A stretch of DNA of 35,381 nt from Batkoa obscura (Eukaryota > Entomophthoromycota > Entomophthoromycetes > Entomophthorales > Batkoaceae): contig JASVEC010000180.1 of assembly GCA_030770535.1 (NCBI GenBank), forward strand, positions 1 to 35,381, given 5' to 3'. The notes beneath the pieces were generated by a model that saw only the letters and a list, made by a program, of their open reading frames with translations, did not search any database and had not been told where the DNA came from. Positions 1 to 10,910 of the stretch are shown here, piece by piece (position 1 is the stretch's first letter; the number at the start of each line of letters is the position of its first letter). The position numbers and the translations under genes were made by a program.

Positions 1-662
1 CTATTCAAGTTTTCTATTTATTGACTTGCATTAAGTTAAGATGTTGTTAATTTATATTAAATTTTTAAATCTTTGTCAATAGTTACTATTTGGTAACGAC
101 TCCACTGTAGATTTTATATGATTTCAAATAGTGTAAGAGCTATAATATTCTTAAATCATGATATGGAGATGTATTTGTGTTTGAATTCTGTTAATTTTTC
201 TGCTTAAATAGTGCTTAAAAGATCGAAAAAATAATAAAACTAAAAAAAAAAACATCATATAGCCAATCCAATGTTAAATATCTTATAATAAAATGTTATT
301 TTACTGTTAGATATTTTAACCTACTCTCTTTTTATAAAAATAATATTAAGCTATTCATGTTGTTTATAACTGTTATTTTTATATTTGAATTTTTTAATAT
401 AGAATACTTTTCAATTGATATTTATTTTAGCTAAAAATATGAATACCTCTGTAGTAACTTCTTCACTATTGCAACTGTATACACCTACAAATTGTTTCAT
501 TAAAAATATTAGGTTGTTTATAAAAATACTTAATGTGTTGAGATCTACCAAGTTTTCAATAGAAGAATGAAAAAATTACAAAAATATTAATTAGAACATA
601 AATAATTTATTCAATAAAAATAACCCTCATAAATAATATAAATACAAGATCGTAAAATGATG
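1..662. other. AT-rich intergenic sequence, one MITE copy
   Basis: I see no coding frame of note here. The stretch holds one MITE copy (161-260). The 3' end of the first WOPR gene lies just to the right. Confidence 0.6.
161..260 (-). repeat. MITE copy 1 (105-bp family)
   Basis: The copy starts ATATGGAGATGTATTTGTG and ends with an A-run followed by ACATCATAT. It contains the family core AAATAGTGCTTAAAAGAT. It is diverged, in the reverse family orientation, and its flanks are TA-rich. Confidence 0.65.
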
Positions 663-1470
663 TTAAAAGTAAACGTTTGATGAAGCATTAGTAGGATAGT
701 CAAACAGAGAAGTCAAAGAAGGTAGAGGTTGATCAAATGGGTTGATATTTAAATTAGTATTGACTCCATTTTGATACTCCGTCAAACCACATGGGTTATT
801 AAATGCTGAATTATCTGGATTACAATTGACGCTACTTTCATATTCTATTAGATTTAGGGGATGGTTGAAATGAGTGACCGCTCCTTCCGGTGGGGTACTT
901 GTGTTAGTACCACTCGCTAAATTTGGTATATTATGATTAAACTCAACTTCCACACTTTCATCTTTATTTTTTAATTTATATAACTTTCTATATGATTTAG
1001 AGTTAACCCTATAACTCTTGATGATACGAGTAATCTTTGATATTATTCAAAATGAGCTCACTGTCTCTGAAATAATAATTACTAGGTTTAATAAGATTAC
1101 TTACATCATCTTCAAAGTAATAATTGACAATGCAAATTTCTTTTAAATTGGCGTTAACTACATTGATTACTTTTTTAACAATTTTAGTTGTTTGCGTTGT
1201 ATTTAATAAACTGTGGATCTTTTTAATATTCACTTTATCTACTTCGGTATAGATAAAGAAGCCATTTTTGAGTTTGGAGGGGGTCCATGATTTGCCATCG
1301 GTCCATCGTAGCATACCACTTTGTTTTTCAAATAATACCGTTTTTCCAGAGAATATGGAATTTTTGTTGAAGCTTGGACGATTCTGTAGTAGCTTAACTT
1401 GACCCTGAAGCGCTGCTTCAGCTAGTATAAAAGCGTCATAAACAGTTTCAATGTATCCTATGTAATCCAT
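663..1470 (-). CDS. WOPR (Gti1/Pac2) family transcription factor, gene 1, two exons
   Basis: Proposed coding exons are 1470-1028 and 987-663, encoding 255 residues. The N-terminal part shows the WOPR pattern: GYIETVYDAFILAEAA at about residues 5-20, SGKTVLFEKQSG near 41-52, then RWTDGKSWTPSKLKNGFFIY. A second half follows with IVNYYFEDDVSNLIKPSNY. WOPR proteins (Wor1, Ryp1, Sge1, Pac2, Gti1) are sequence-specific nuclear DNA-binding regulators of morphology, sporulation and virulence; the target here is unknown. Without splicing, exon 1 would stop after HQEL. A 40-nt GTATCA...CATATAG intron with an internal TTAAC branch-like site joins the two frames exactly. The tail (from about residue 164) is Asn/Pro-rich and carries a 22-residue tandem repeat: units at about 188-209 and 210-231, with weaker flanking units. 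The start is the ATG at 1470, with a TATA element 41 nt upstream. The family call is firm; the splice is inferred. Confidence 0.8.
988..1027 (-). other. Predicted 40-nt spliceosomal intron
   Basis: On the minus strand the sequence begins GTATCATCAAGAG and ends AATCATATAG, with GGTTAACTC as a possible branch region. Removing it restores one frame from the WOPR domain into a 96-codon open frame that has no ATG of its own near its 5' end. The next upstream GTGAGC donor would give a stop, which supports GTATCA. No transcript evidence is available. Confidence 0.6.
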
Positions 1471-1510
1471 TTGATTTAAAAAATTTGTGTAATCGGGGAG
1501 AAGCTTTGTA

Positions 1511-1519
1511 CTATTTATA
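1511..1519 (-). promoter_or_regulatory. TATA element of WOPR gene 1
   Basis: TATAAATAG on the minus strand, 41 nt upstream of the start codon. The same spacing recurs at other genes in the window. Confidence 0.55.
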
Positions 1520-3209
1520 CTTTTTTTTAGAAGTGTTAGTTGAAAAGGGGGTAGTTTTAGCTTAATTTAGAAGTAATTACTATATTTAGACAAATGTCCA
1601 AATTGGGCAATCGCCAAACTTAGTACAGTTGGTTAGATTCTGGGGGGTTTTGATAAGGAGAAAAAAAGTAACAATAATTTTTGAAAAATTCAAGGATTTT
1701 GTTTTGTAATAATGTAATAATATCATTTTGTTATAAATTGATGGTAAAAAAGACACTTTAATTTAATATTTTGGATTACTAATTTAAAAGTAAATTGAAA
1801 TTATTTATTTATAAATTTAAAAGATAGCAAATGAAATTTATTATTTGAAATAAAAATGTTCATTTCAATGCCATTTCTAGCGAAAGGGATAGCATACCAT
1901 TTAATTTATACTTTTAATTTTATTTGAGTTTTTAGATATCTTTAAGTGCTTAATCTAGCGAATAGTTACTAAGTTTTAATACTTTTAATTTTAATATAAA
2001 GCTTATTTCAACAATTTTATTAAAACAAAACTAACATTACACTCAGTGTAAAGAACTCTTTTTCCAATCGTTTGATTGTTAATTTTTGCTAAAAATAACT
2101 TTCTACCCTCAATTAACCCTAACTATTACTATAGCTTGCATACGTCCCGCCCCTATTTTATTATTAATTTTCCAGGTTAGATCAACGAATTTATTTCTTT
2201 TATAAAAAACACAACTTAAATTTAGGACCTTTCTTTTAATTTTTTTATACAAAAATATTAGCGTTTTTAATTTGTAGAGTAGATTAAATTATATCAAAAA
2301 TTAAAACCTTTTTTTATCCCCATTGTTTTACAGCGGATACTTCCTTGCTTTAAAAACTGTACCTTTATGTTATGCAAAGTTTATTTAGCCTAGAATAGCT
2401 TTTTAATGTGTTTATTGAGTTTTATAATCATCAGCATAACTAAAAAAAAAAATTAAAGTTGTCAACGGAAAATTATAAAACATAAATCATTAGAATTTCT
2501 ATTAATTAAAAGAAAAGGGCAAAATTTAAAAGTTCCATTTATTTGAATCAGAGAATGTTCTTTTAAATGGCTTGTCACTGGGCTTATTTGAAATTATAGA
2601 GTGATTTGCTTTTAAGTTAAGTTAAATAAAAGTTACTATTAAATATAAATTATACTTATAATCATCCTTTAAGTATGATCTAACTTTTTAATATTAATAT
2701 TAAATACTTGATGATTCTATAATTAATTCAATCATTGGTTGAAATGGCTGAAATTTAATAAAAATTCTAAAATTAGCTGGTGAAACTAAAAGACATTAAA
2801 AGTGGAGAAAAGACCATTTGGTTTCAATGACAAAAAGAGCTGTTAAGTTGGCTTGAAGAGAATTTGTTTGATATTTGAGCTTGAAGTGAACTGAAAATAT
2901 GGGGATTAACATGATAATTAGGGTGTTGTTTTGCTTTATTTGTTTCATTAATTATTGAATTATTGTTAGTTAGTTAAATGAATAATTATACAGCTCTGTC
3001 TGTAGACACTTATGTCCTGAAAAGCTTTCTTTGCCTTTGCATATATCAATTCGAAATAAAAGTTAATCGAGTAGTTATAGTATTTTTTAGCAATTATCTC
3101 ATTTGAAACCACTTTTTTTCGAATTGAGTCACATAAAAATGAAGGTTTTCAAGGGATGCAAATATCTACAGGTAGGACTGTAAATAAAATATAGTTGAAA
3201 TAAACTCTT

Positions 3210-3292
3210 TACAGTTGTTGTAACTCTTACGAAATATTTAGTATAATTTTTACAATTAAATAAATTTTGAAAATGACTTTTTAACACCTAAT
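3210..3292 (+). repeat. Possible dispersed repeat R2, copy A
   Basis: TACAGTTGTTGTAACTCTTA and the AT-rich sequence after it resemble 28249-28330 (TACAGCTGTTGCAACCCTTT). The match is imperfect and partly low-complexity, so the call is tentative. Confidence 0.3.
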
Positions 3293-3344
3293 GTATATTT
3301 TAGTAGAATCCTGCTACAAACCTTGCTCTTGAACTGTAATAGTC

Positions 3345-3449
3345 TATATGGGGCTGTTTTTTTAGTTTCATTATTCTTCCATTTTTTAAGTGCTATTTGA
3401 GTGGAGAGATTGTAGTAAAATTCTTAAACAAAAAAATACATCCCCATAT
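3345..3449 (+). repeat. MITE copy 2
   Basis: Reads TATATGGGGCTGTTTTTTTA at the left and AATACATCCCCATATT at the right, with the core AAGTGCTATTTGAGTGGA. TA lies next to both ends. Confidence 0.8.
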
Positions 3450-5217
3450 TGATTATGTCAATTCTAGTTATTATACGAAATTTTTATCATTTTTCAACTT
3501 TAGAACTGTCTAAGTTCAGATATTCTTATGCTAACTGTTTATTTAGGAATGATATTTAGACATAAACTCACCAAAGCCTAAGGATTTAGTTTTTAAAAGA
3601 ATCAGCTTAGCAAATAATAACCGAATAATTTTTACAAAACATACCACATTTAAAATCAAGCAATTATATTTTTAAATTACAACCTAAAAAATAGAAATAT
3701 TGTATAAATGCTTCACATTTTAAGTCAACGTAACAATCATTTAACTAATAGAACAAAGTATCATTTCTAATTATATATATTATTATGGCAATAATAACTA
3801 TCACAAAAAAGTTAATGACTCTAGTTAATATTATAATACTAATTTGCAACAACAATTAAAAGCTAAAAAACAATTCAATCATAATTTTTATAACTTCGAT
3901 TTTATCTAAAGTAAAGCAATTTTAATATTTAGCATTAAAGTCGATAGTAAAATTACTATAATAATACTATACCTTCTAGTTATGTTGATTGATGCCTGCG
4001 AATTAAACATGTTCAATAATTGAAATTCTATAAAACAAAATAGTAATGTGTGATGGTGATACTAATTATAGGAAAACTGAGAGATTTATTGGTAATGACA
4101 ATTGATTAGAAATAATACAACATTAATTATAAATCATGTATATTGAAACATTATGATGAAGATATTCATGATTTGTTAATCCATAGAATAAAATAGCCCC
4201 TCAGCTTGTAAAGTATTATTTTATATCCCATTTACGCATTAATTCAATTAGCATTCTAAAAACCACCTTCAATAATAATATACTTTTTATAGCAAGGCTG
4301 GATTAGAGTGTAATCCTTCTTAAAGCAGTTGAAGGTCTGGATGAATTATTGAACCTGATAATTAAAAATCGATCAACTTTTGGCCTTGTTATTGAGCTAT
4401 TTTTTCATAATAAACCTAACTAAATGAAAGCTAAAGGTATACTACTATTTTATAAAGAGTCTCTTTTATCCTTGATCAGCTGGACATGCACAAGTTAAGT
4501 TTTGAGCTCATCAAATAAGGAGCTCAGTATACATTTTCTAGATGATAAGTTGATTTCAAATGAATATCAATTAACTAACTTTAAATCAATTAATTGATTA
4601 ACATCTTCAAGCTCCACCATAGCATATAACTATAATGAAATAATAACCCACTTATACGCGAGATAGAGATGCGATCGCATTTTTTTACTAAATTTAAAAA
4701 TAAGCACAAATTAAAAATAACTTTTATATTTTATTTTTATATTTTATTGTAACAATTAATAATTCAGAAGTATCCGAATTCAAGAATAAAAATAAAGATT
4801 ACCTTTAACTAATTATAGTAATTTGGCCACCTAATGTAAAACTGAAGTGTTCTGTACAGATCAAACTGAGGTTATTGAGCTTAAAGTTGTGGCAAACAAA
4901 TGATATTAAATTAATATTTATACATCTTATTTTCAATTCTGATATTTAAAGTTAAATCTTTATATTAATTCTACTTTGACTTTAAACAAAATGTGCCAAT
5001 ATCGTCTAATACCTTTGGCCCACTATGAAATCACTTTCCAAATTTAAACCCGAACTTTTAAGTTTTCTTGGTTTCGAATTCATTAAACAAAAAAATGAAT
5101 TAAATACTAAAAGTTTAATTAAGTTTAAAATAGTGTTTGAATTTTGAATTAAAGAATAGCAATTGATTTGCGACTTTGAATAAATCAACAAAAGTAACAA
5201 ACTTGAATTTTATTTAA

Positions 5218-5820
5218 TTATTTAAAACTGATATATTGATTTAAAAGATCTAATTGTCGTTGATCTTCCGATGTTAAGTTATTGAGTTTCGGTTTATCTT
5301 TTTCTGTTAGTCCTATAAGTGGTGGTATCATTGAAGACCTAGAATCCCCAAATGAATCATTTGGATTACCAATATAATATTTATCCAAATTCATTTTAAT
5401 ATCCTCTAAATCCTTAAGCCCATACTTAGATGGGGAGACTAACTCATTTTTATCTACTTCCATTTGATTATAATAATTAATAATATGATATTGGTGATTA
5501 TCTTTAGTTCTAATAGTTAATGTTTTTTTTATCAATAAAGTTTCATTTGTTGCTATTTTATCCTCTTCGCGAGGCATTTGAAAATAAATAAAGAAGCCTT
5601 TTCGCAGCTTAGAATTGGACCATGACATACCATCGGACCATCGCTTGATTCCACTTTTGAGTTCATTAATAATGAATGTGCTACCTGATCGTATTTCTTG
5701 TTTCTGTTGATAATTTAGACGTTTATTACTTAAATGAAAGTGGCCTCGGTTTGCTGCTTCAAGTAAAATCATGGCTTCGGTGATGCTCGGTAAATAGCCA
5801 TGGAAGTGCTTAGGATCCAT
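5218..5820 (-). CDS. WOPR (Gti1/Pac2) family transcription factor, gene 2
   Basis: An intact single frame of 200 residues starting at an ATG. It has both halves of the WOPR DNA-binding domain: HGYLPSITEAMILLEAANRG (residues 7-26), RSGSTFIINELKSGIKRWSDG and SWSNSKLRKGFFIYF form the first. TIRTKDNHQYHIINYYNQ followed by ELVSPSKYGL, near 110-140, form the second. The tail after about residue 150 is short, polar and unlike those of the other three copies. Of the four, this looks closest to the usual family pattern, with long basic and aromatic signatures. It should act in the nucleus as a regulator; the target genes cannot be read from sequence. It stands alone on the minus strand, with about 3.7 kb of empty sequence downstream and 4 kb upstream. 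A TATA element lies 43 nt before the ATG. Confidence 0.88.
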   Translation of the reverse strand: MDPKHFHGYLPSITEAMILLEAANRGHFHLSNKRLNYQQKQEIRSGSTFIINELKSGIKRWSDGMSWSNSKLRKGFFIYFQMPREEDKIATNETLLIKKTLTIRTKDNHQYHIINYYNQMEVDKNELVSPSKYGLKDLEDIKMNLDKYYIGNPNDSFGDSRSSMIPPLIGLTEKDKPKLNNLTSEDQRQLDLLNQYISFK

Positions 5821-5862
5821 CCCAAAGTAAGGTTAAAAAAAGTAAAAATTATTTGTCCTTGA

Positions 5863-5871
5863 GTTTATATA
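5863..5871 (-). promoter_or_regulatory. TATA element of WOPR gene 2
   Basis: TATATAAAC on the minus strand, 43 nt upstream of the ATG. Confidence 0.5.
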
Positions 5872-7617
5872 AATGAATAAATTACTTATGCTTTTAATAC
5901 TAAAGAGAGTTAATTATTGGCTTATTTTTAAAAGAATGAAAAAATTACTAATTCAAGCTTATTCCTTAAAAGGATTCTGTATTGTTTAATTTGTATATTT
6001 ATTTATACTCTCCGATTTATCTTGTGCCACTAAATTAGAGCTTTTATTTATTCGTATATTGAATGATTTATTGTTATTTTAAACTATAAACAATAAAAGC
6101 TTTTAGTTTCACCTTAATTTATATTGAGCTATTCCTTCCTTTTACACAAGTAAATTATTAAACTTTATAACACAGTTCATACCCATGTTTATTATTAAAT
6201 GTTTTAGCTTTTTGTCATTGTTAAATCCTTGCTTTATTATTTATATTTGTATATTTTAACTGTTAGTCTATTTTTATATATTTATTTAAAACTTGAACAA
6301 AGGTTAATTTTATATTAATTTCCATAAAGCCCAATATTTTTAAGCCACTCCGTTGATAAACTATTGCAACTCTATCTTAAATTGATTAATTACTCATTTG
6401 AGAATTTTTTGGTGTATTCAATCAAAAAACATAAAAATTAGACTTTAAAAAACTGTTTATACAGATATTTTAACTGTAAAAACTATCACTAAAAAAGCCA
6501 TAAAAGAAACGCAATAGTTGTAATTAATTTTGGTTTTTAGTTAAGCTTAGTATCCCATACAAAATCCCAAATTTAATTAAACTTAAGGTCTTTCACTCAT
6601 TACAACTTGTTTTATTATAATTTATTATAGTGACTTGTACCGGATAGTCCAAACCAAATCTATATTAATGGTCTATTTTAAATAAAACAATAAAAGAAAG
6701 TTTAATCCAGTTGATACATAATAGTTAGCATTTTACTATTATTTAATATTGTTCTCACCCACCCATTCTCAAATATAACAAAATCAATACTATATCAACT
6801 GCATAATTTTTTAATTTTATGTCATTTTAAGCTTTTATACTTGTCCAAAAATAGAAATATTCCAAATAGGGGTCTATTCAAAACACCTCAATTGCATAAT
6901 TTTATTTTTTAGGTCTCTTCTAAAAATATCACTTTACCTCAAGCTTTTCATGTTAATATTTAAATATCGAACATTACTCTTAAAATATTAAAGATGAGTT
7001 TGAGCTTATTCAGTTCAGACTTTAGCTTAATGGCAACATTGTGGAGTAAACAAATACCGGAGTTGACTAAAAAAGGATGGCATTGTTAGATTTTATAAAA
7101 TAAATCTTCGTTTTAAAATAATTGGATTAATCAGTTATTTAGAAGAGTTGAACCATTTATGAAAAAATTAAAGGGCAAAGACTTAGCTTAGAGTTTTAAT
7201 GTCAAAAGCAGGCTTTTACCTTATTACGTTACAAGCAAGTCTTGAATTGATTACTAATATCAAACTCTAATAAACATGTATCGAAAAACAGTAAAGCAGT
7301 CACTGATCTTAAAAATCCCCCTCCAATTTGGTTTTTTGTTAATAGAAGACTTGGCATATGGGACTTAAATATGCAAATGGTCTTTCCCTTTTCATCATTT
7401 TTTCATTTTTACCCAGTTTAAAGTCTGGAATTATTAGTAAATTTCAAAATAAGAGGCATACTACTGTAGTTGAAAATATTAGTATTCATTTGCTAATTTT
7501 AAAAGCTTAATCCCATTCTTTTTTTATAAGGGTTAAATACATAATGTCTTAGAATCTTTGAAAACTATAATGCTAAGAGATTGAAACTGATTACACAACC
7601 TCTTTATTTTATCCATG

Positions 7618-7673
7618 TTGTATATTATTACTATTTTGTATATTATTACTATTTTGTATATTATTACTATTTA
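7618..7673 (+). repeat. 18-bp tandem repeat, three units
   Basis: The unit TTTTGTATATTATTACTA (first unit slightly altered) occurs three times head to tail. A simple minisatellite-like expansion. Confidence 0.85.
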
Positions 7674-7939
7674 TATTTGAAAATCATTTTTATACCAAGA
7701 GTAAACTATATGTTCTTCAACCTTTTAATTTTAATTATTTTTTCATAAATATAGGCTTCTTTATTGTAAAAGTAGGCTCCATAGAACTTTATTAGCAAAA
7801 CATATACTATTAATTAACAGCTGAAATATCCTAGAAGTTCTTGTTTTGTAGCTCATCTTTCTTCGTCATTAATTTTATCAATTTCATCTATGAATAACTC
7901 ACTTGGAAGCTTTACCGCCCTTTCAAGAGTTTAAAAAAT

Positions 7940-8049
7940 ATATGTGTGGATACATCTTTTATTTAAGAATTTTACTAACGATTTTCCCGCTCAAGTGGTA
8001 CTTAAAAATGGAAAGGGTGATGAAACCAAAAAAACATCCCCCCACATAC
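7940..8049 (-). repeat. MITE copy 3
   Basis: Begins ATATGTGTGGATACATCTTT and ends GAAACCAAAAAAACATCCCC followed by CCACATA. The core is CTCAAGTGGTACTTAAAAATGG. Confidence 0.7.
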
Positions 8050-8474
8050 TAAACAATTTAATTTACAAATAATCTGTAGTTAGATTATATTCATGACTAA
8101 TATAAAAATCATTATGAAATTAATTTTTATATAAACTACTTTTAACTTAATTTTATATTAATAAACCCTCGCATTACGATCATCATATCAGACGACTTTA
8201 CACTTTTAGGAATAAGGTTAAAAATGCACACTTATTAATAGGATCTAGTAACATGTACCATAAAGATCAAATCCTTTAAAACCTTGACCACATTTATTCA
8301 ACTACATAAACGATGATATTTATAGTTAAAAATAAGAGTCTAGATTGTCATAAAGCGGTAAAATTTTTAACAAAAGTTCTTGCTACGCATATAAAATAAA
8401 TCAATATCAATATCTAGATCACTTTGATATAACTTTTTAAGTTGTATTTTGGAACTTGCTATTCTTAGTAATTA

Positions 8475-8579
8475 TATATAGATGTATTTTTCTGTTTAAA
8501 GATTTTACTAGTAATCTTTCCACTCAAATAGCGCTTAAAAAATAGAAAAGTAATGAAATTAAAAAACATCCCCATATAC
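8475..8579 (-). repeat. MITE copy 4
   Basis: Contains CCACTCAAATAGCGCTTAAA and ends AAAAAACATCCCCATATA. The left end is somewhat decayed (TATATAGATGTATTTTTC). Confidence 0.75.
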
Positions 8580-8765
8580 TTACTTTTTAATTTAACTATT
8601 ATTTTTTTAATGGTTGATAAAAGCTGTTATGAAATTTAGTGCTTAAAGTTTAATTATTTTATACTAACTATAAAAGACTCAAAATTATAAAAAAATTACA
8701 ATAATTTATTAAAAATATTAAAAAAAGCTACTTAATAAAGTATAAAATCATATTAATAACGATAG

Positions 8766-8861
8766 GAAAAATATGTATTTATACTAAAACATTTTTTGAT
8801 ATAGCTAAAAAAAATAAGAAATAGAAAAAATAATGAAGTCAAAAAAAACATCCCCGTATAA
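8766..8861 (-). repeat. MITE copy 5, decayed
   Basis: The right half, with TAATGAAGTC followed by an A-run and CATCCCCGTATA, is clear. The left half is hard to align. Confidence 0.45.
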
Positions 8862-9249
8862 TAAAATACCATGTTTTATAAACAAATAAAATTGTTATTT
8901 ATAGTATTATAATTTTAGATAAAGCTGGTAACTAATAAATTTTAATGTATTAATAAATTATATAAAATAATAAAAATAAAAACAATGATAAAATAAACTA
9001 AATAAAAAGTATAAATTTTAATAAAGACAAAATATAATGCCTATTTAAATAATTAAAAAGAAACTGATATTAAAACTTTTTTACTTAAACTAATTTACAT
9101 AAGTAATATTATTTTATTTAATGTATTTTTAATTAAAGTATAATGACTTTAAAATAGTAACATTTATATTTATTTAAATATAAATATTTCATGTTATTTT
9201 TCTTAAAATACTTTTAAAAAAGCTAAAAACCATAAATACCAAGCTAGGA

Positions 9250-9358
9250 CTATATGGGGGTGTTTTTTTAGCTTCATCACTTTTCTCATTTTTTAGGCAT
9301 TATTTAAGTAGAAAAATTGCTAGTAAAATTACTAGACAAAAAAACAGATCCTTGTGTA
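9250..9358 (+). repeat. MITE copy 6
   Basis: Left end TATATGGGGGTGTTTTTTTA, then GCTTCATCAC. The right end is decayed (CAGATCCTTGTGTA). Confidence 0.7.
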
Positions 9359-9788
9359 TTAAAAATTTTACGTTTTTAATTTAATTTCATAAATTTTTGT
9401 ATTATTTTAATAAAATAAAATTGAAGTTTTGTAAAGTTGAATAAGGATTTTATTATTTTTTTTAAATTTAAACTTTAGTATTTAAATCAGTTAAAAATTT
9501 AGTGAAATATGAATAATATTTTATGTTATATTTATAAAAACTAACCTTATTTTTAAACATTTTTTATTTTTTATAAACTTTTTAATCTGCTTTTATATAA
9601 AGATTAAAGTTAGTGAGCACAGTTAAGGTTAGAATTAGTTTTATACTTAAATAAAATTATTATTCATGTTTATACTTGTCGCTTTTTGAATATTTGGCAA
9701 AATAGAAATTTACAACTTTAAGCTCTGAAATATAGCTTGATTTAAAGTTTGATCTTATAAAATTACTATATACAATTTACATGTAGTC

Positions 9789-9861
9789 GCCTTCTTGGCT
9801 CAGTTGGCAGAGCGTCCGCCTAGTAAGCGGAAGGTCATTGGTTCGATTCCGATAGAAGGCA
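9789..9861 (+). tRNA. tRNA-Thr (anticodon AGT)
   Basis: A complete 73-nt cloverleaf. The 7-bp acceptor stem is GCCTTCT/AGAAGGC, the D arm GCTC-loop-GAGC, and the anticodon stem TCCGC/GCGGA with loop CTAGTAA. The T arm is ATTGG-TTCGATT-CCGAT and the discriminator base is A. There is no intron. A TTTT terminator for RNA polymerase III lies at 9872-9875. An identical copy lies inverted at 34701-34773. Confidence 0.95.
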
Positions 9862-10206
9862 TAATACTATCTTTTGTTAGTCGTTATTTTTTAGTTTGTG
9901 CACAAGTTTCAAAGCTATAAACTGTACTAATTAATTTAATAACTGAATACAGTTATTTCTAACATGAGTTTGGGATGACTCTAAATTTTTTAGAAAAATC
10001 TTGTTTTTTGTATGTCTTACTAGTTATGTTAGTTTGACAAACATTGAAACAGCAATGTGTATTTTTAAAAATTGTTTTTAAAGATGATACGGTATACTTA
10101 ATATTGTTGGTTTTATTATTTAATACTATAAGAAGCCTATATAAAATAAAAATTCAATATGCACAGTTTTGACTTAATTAATTAGAGTTAAATTAAACTA
10201 TATTAG
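9862..10206. other. Intergenic gap
   Basis: AT-rich sequence with only the tRNA terminator at its left edge; nothing else is recognised. Confidence 0.5.
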
Positions 10207-10859
10207 CTAATTTAAAAGGTGTAGTATTTTGCTACATTCATAAGAAGGGAAATTAGACGTTAGATCGATAGTAGATAAAGAAGTTGGATAAGATTTTGGG
10301 GAAGAGATACAATTAATCTTATGATTATTTGGAATACCAATATTGTCATTATTTTCATTATTGTGAGAGTTTATAGTATTGAATATAACATTGTTTAAAG
10401 TGACAACTTTACCATAATGTTTTGATTTAGTACGATAGTCTTTAATATAGCCAAAGTCATTGATAATTCCATAGACGCTTGGGTTTAAGTTTAGTTCCGA
10501 AGGTACAGTCAAGCAATCAGTTCTATTCAAATAGAAATAGTTTATGATACAAATAGTTTGATTTTTATAATACAATTTAATGCTCTTTTTACATAACACA
10601 TCATTTAATATATAATTAAGCTCTCCTTTTTCTTTTTTCTCATAATAAATAAAAAAACCTTGTTTAAAATTGATGTACTCCATCTCTTGTCATCTGTCCA
10701 TCGTTTTATTTTAGTATCCTTTGCGGAATAAATTATCGTTTTTCCATGATATATTTTAGTTCTAATTCTTTCACTTTCCATTGCTATAGTACCTTGTATA
10801 CTTGCCGATGCAAGCAAGATCGCTTCTTCAATGGTTGGTATATAGCCTATAAATTCCAT
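10207..10859 (-). pseudogene. WOPR family gene 3, broken by one missing base
   Basis: The frame opens at the ATG at 10859 with MEFIGYIPTIEEAILLASAS, as in gene 4 (14275-14928). It has the first WOPR half including KIKRWTDDKRWSTS. At about 10672-10675 one C present in gene 4 is absent (catcaat against catccaat), which switches frame. The rest of the domain and tail continue in the next frame to 10207. With one extra base the locus would be 654 nt, the same length as gene 4 (217 codons). From 10397 to 10702 the DNA is identical to gene 4 apart from that base, while the Asn/Ser-rich tail differs. This is either a very young pseudogene or a sequencing error in an intact gene. The domain assignment itself is firm. 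A TATA element lies 43 nt upstream of the ATG. Confidence 0.8.
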
Positions 10860-10901
10860 CAATTTTTACAAAAAAAAAGATGTTATTACTGCTAACTCAA
10901 A

Positions 10902-10910
10902 CTATTTATA
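10902..10910 (-). promoter_or_regulatory. TATA element of WOPR gene 3
   Basis: TATAAATAG on the minus strand, 43 nt upstream of the ATG at 10859. Its presence fits recent functionality. Confidence 0.5.

Larger units (their letters stand above)
1520..5217. other. Long AT-rich intergenic stretch
   Basis: No convincing gene is visible across about 3.7 kb. The only longer frame (5006-5200, minus) has no recognisable features. The stretch contains one MITE (3345-3449) and a short piece resembling sequence near 28.3 kb (3210-3292). Confidence 0.55.
5872..9788. other. Long AT-rich intergenic stretch with MITEs
   Basis: No gene recognised. Contains an 18-bp tandem repeat (7618-7673) and four MITE copies (7940, 8475, 8766 and 9250). 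From about 8.6 to 9.6 kb the A+T content is especially high. Confidence 0.55.

Noticed and set aside
5006-5200. Minus-strand frame of 64 codons
   Set aside because: No domain, no start context and composition like random AT-rich sequence.
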